Below are positions 30,347 through 31,378 of a stretch of 31,378 nt of DNA, in pieces (position 1 is the first letter of the stretch; every line of letters begins with the position of its first letter). The position numbers were made by a program, and so were the translations under genes. The stretch is from the IMG/VR virus record IMGVR_UViG_3300042922_001140, positions 1 to 31,378 of that record, one strand, 5' to 3'. This DNA is from a virus. The notes beneath the pieces were generated by a model. The model worked only from the letters and a program-made list of their open reading frames with translations, was not told the DNA's origin and made no database searches.

Positions 30347-31378
30347 CGACGATCCCAGCTACCATAAACAGAGTTACTGCTCAGCCGATTGGTAAAGCGA
30401 AGAAACGAAGGGTGGCAGGATATGCCAGAGTATCAACAGATTTAGAAGAACAGCAGAGCAGTTATCAGGCACAGATGGATTACTATTCAACTTATATCCA
30501 AAGCCGAGATGATTGGGAGTTTGTAGGAATGTATAGTGATGAAGGTATATCGGCTACAAATACCAAACACCGTGAAGGATTTAAGCAGATAGTTGAGGAT
30601 GCTATAGAAGGAAAAATAGACCTTATCATTACCAAGTCGGTTAGCCGATTTGCACGAAATACAGTAGACAGCCTTACGACAGTGAGAAAACTGAAAGAAC
30701 AGGGCATTGAGATTTATTTTGAAAAAGAGAATATCTGGACATTGGATGCAAAAGGAGAACTTCTTATTACGATTATGTCTTCCTTGGCACAGGAGGAAAG
30801 CCGGAGCATTTCAGAGAATACCACATGGGGGCAGAGGAAACGTTTTGCAGACGGTAAAGCAAGTGTAGCTTATAAAAGGTTCCTTGGTTATGACAGAGGA
30901 CCCAAAGGTGGCTTTGTAGTAAATGAAGAACAAGCAAAAGCAGTAAAACTGATTTACAAGATGTTCCTTAGTGGCTTGTCTTACCATACTATAGCAAAGC
31001 AACTGATGTCAAGGGGGATTAAATCCCCAGGAGGTAAGGATAAATGGTATCAGGAGACGGTAGAAAGTATCCTTACGAATGAGAAGTATAAAGGGGATGC
31101 ATTGTTACAGAAATCCTATACGGTGGATTTTTTGCAAAAAAAGACAAAGAAGAATGAGGGTGAAATCCCACAGTACTATGTGGAAGGAAACCATGAGGCA
31201 ATCATACAGCCAGAGACATTCGGTTTGGTGCAGGCAGAAATCCAGAAGAGATATGGCGGAGGTAAGAAATACAGCGGCGTCAACATTTTCTCATCAAAGA
31301 TTAAATGTGGCGAGTGCGGAAGTTGGTACGGTTCAAAGGTATGGCATTCCACGGATAAGTATCGAAGGGTCATTTATC
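30331..31378 (+). CDS. Second large serine recombinase, cut by the window edge
   Basis: An open reading frame from ATG 30331 runs to the right edge without a stop (349 complete codons). The catalytic domain is clear: GYARVSTDLEEQQSSYQAQM with nucleophile Ser35, then YSDEGISATNTKHREGFKQI, SVSRFARNTVDSLTTVRKL and LAQEESRSISENTTWGQRKR. The recombinase domain (KAVKLIYKMFLSGLSYHTIA, ILTNEKYKGDALLQKSY) follows and the zinc ribbon begins with IKCGECGSWYG at the edge. GGGAGGAAT at 30318-30326 is the ribosome site, inside the first recombinase gene. Tandem large recombinases, often three, are common in clostridial elements and may work together or act on different sites. Confidence 0.93.
   Translation, partial: MAKRVTTIPATINRVTAQPIGKAKKRRVAGYARVSTDLEEQQSSYQAQMDYYSTYIQSRDDWEFVGMYSDEGISATNTKHREGFKQIVEDAIEGKIDLIITKSVSRFARNTVDSLTTVRKLKEQGIEIYFEKENIWTLDAKGELLITIMSSLAQEESRSISENTTWGQRKRFADGKASVAYKRFLGYDRGPKGGFVVNEEQAKAVKLIYKMFLSGLSYHTIAKQLMSRGIKSPGGKDKWYQETVESILTNEKYKGDALLQKSYTVDFLQKKTKKNEGEIPQYYVEGNHEAIIQPETFGLVQAEIQKRYGGGKKYSGVNIFSSKIKCGECGSWYGSKVWHSTDKYRRVIY

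Overview
The window is most of a temperate siphophage genome (prophage or phage contig) of the HK97-fold, cos-type class found in low-GC Firmicutes, most likely Clostridia. The basis is the gene order (HNH, small terminase, methyltransferases, DUF4314, amidoligase, gamma-glutamylcyclotransferase, DUF5049, large terminase, portal, ClpP-like protease, capsid, connectors, tail, holin, amidase, serine recombinases), strong AGGAGG-type ribosome sites, moderate AT richness and large serine recombinases as integration enzymes. No host chromosomal gene, tRNA, rRNA or CRISPR array was recognised, and the attachment site is not visible.

Layout. 46-1098 holds the HNH endonuclease, a conserved-looking non-coding stretch that may carry cos, and the P27-type small terminase. 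1102-7068 is an accessory cassette placed between the two terminase genes. It holds a 48-residue protein, a ParB-methyltransferase fusion, a C5 cytosine methyltransferase with a repetitive insert, an amidoligase with a companion protein sharing its C-terminal module, a gamma-glutamylcyclotransferase-like enzyme, and DUF4314 and DUF5049 proteins. 7132-13594 carries large terminase, portal, protease, capsid, head fibre and connector, interrupted at 8743-9787 by a stand-alone gene with its own palindrome and terminator. 13596-14500 is a leftward two-gene unit with its own near-consensus promoter, set inside the rightward head-to-tail operon. 14501-22907 is neck and tail, including a clear -1 frameshift signal in the tail chaperone gene. 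22919-25387 is a modular tail fibre. 25461-27989 is holin, a baseplate-like protein and an amidase with a SPOR domain. 28130-31378 is the recombination module: an HTH/zinc-finger protein, a SHOCT protein and two tandem large serine recombinases, the second cut by the window edge.

How it works together. Terminase, HNH and portal package DNA from a cos site into a protease-matured capsid. Connector, head-closure and tail proteins build a long non-contractile tail measured by an 808-residue tape measure. The two methyltransferases probably protect phage DNA from restriction. The amidoligase and cyclotransferase imply formation and removal of an amide-linked modification on an unknown substrate. 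Holin and amidase lyse the host, and the serine recombinases integrate and excise.

The least explained parts are: (i) the leftward two-gene unit at 13596-14391; (ii) the single-gene unit at 8836-9747; (iii) the C-terminal module shared by the amidoligase and its neighbour; (iv) one promoter-like sequence repeated three times, before the amidoligase companion, the amidoligase and the first recombinase. All functional statements come from reading the sequence and from family knowledge; no database search was run.
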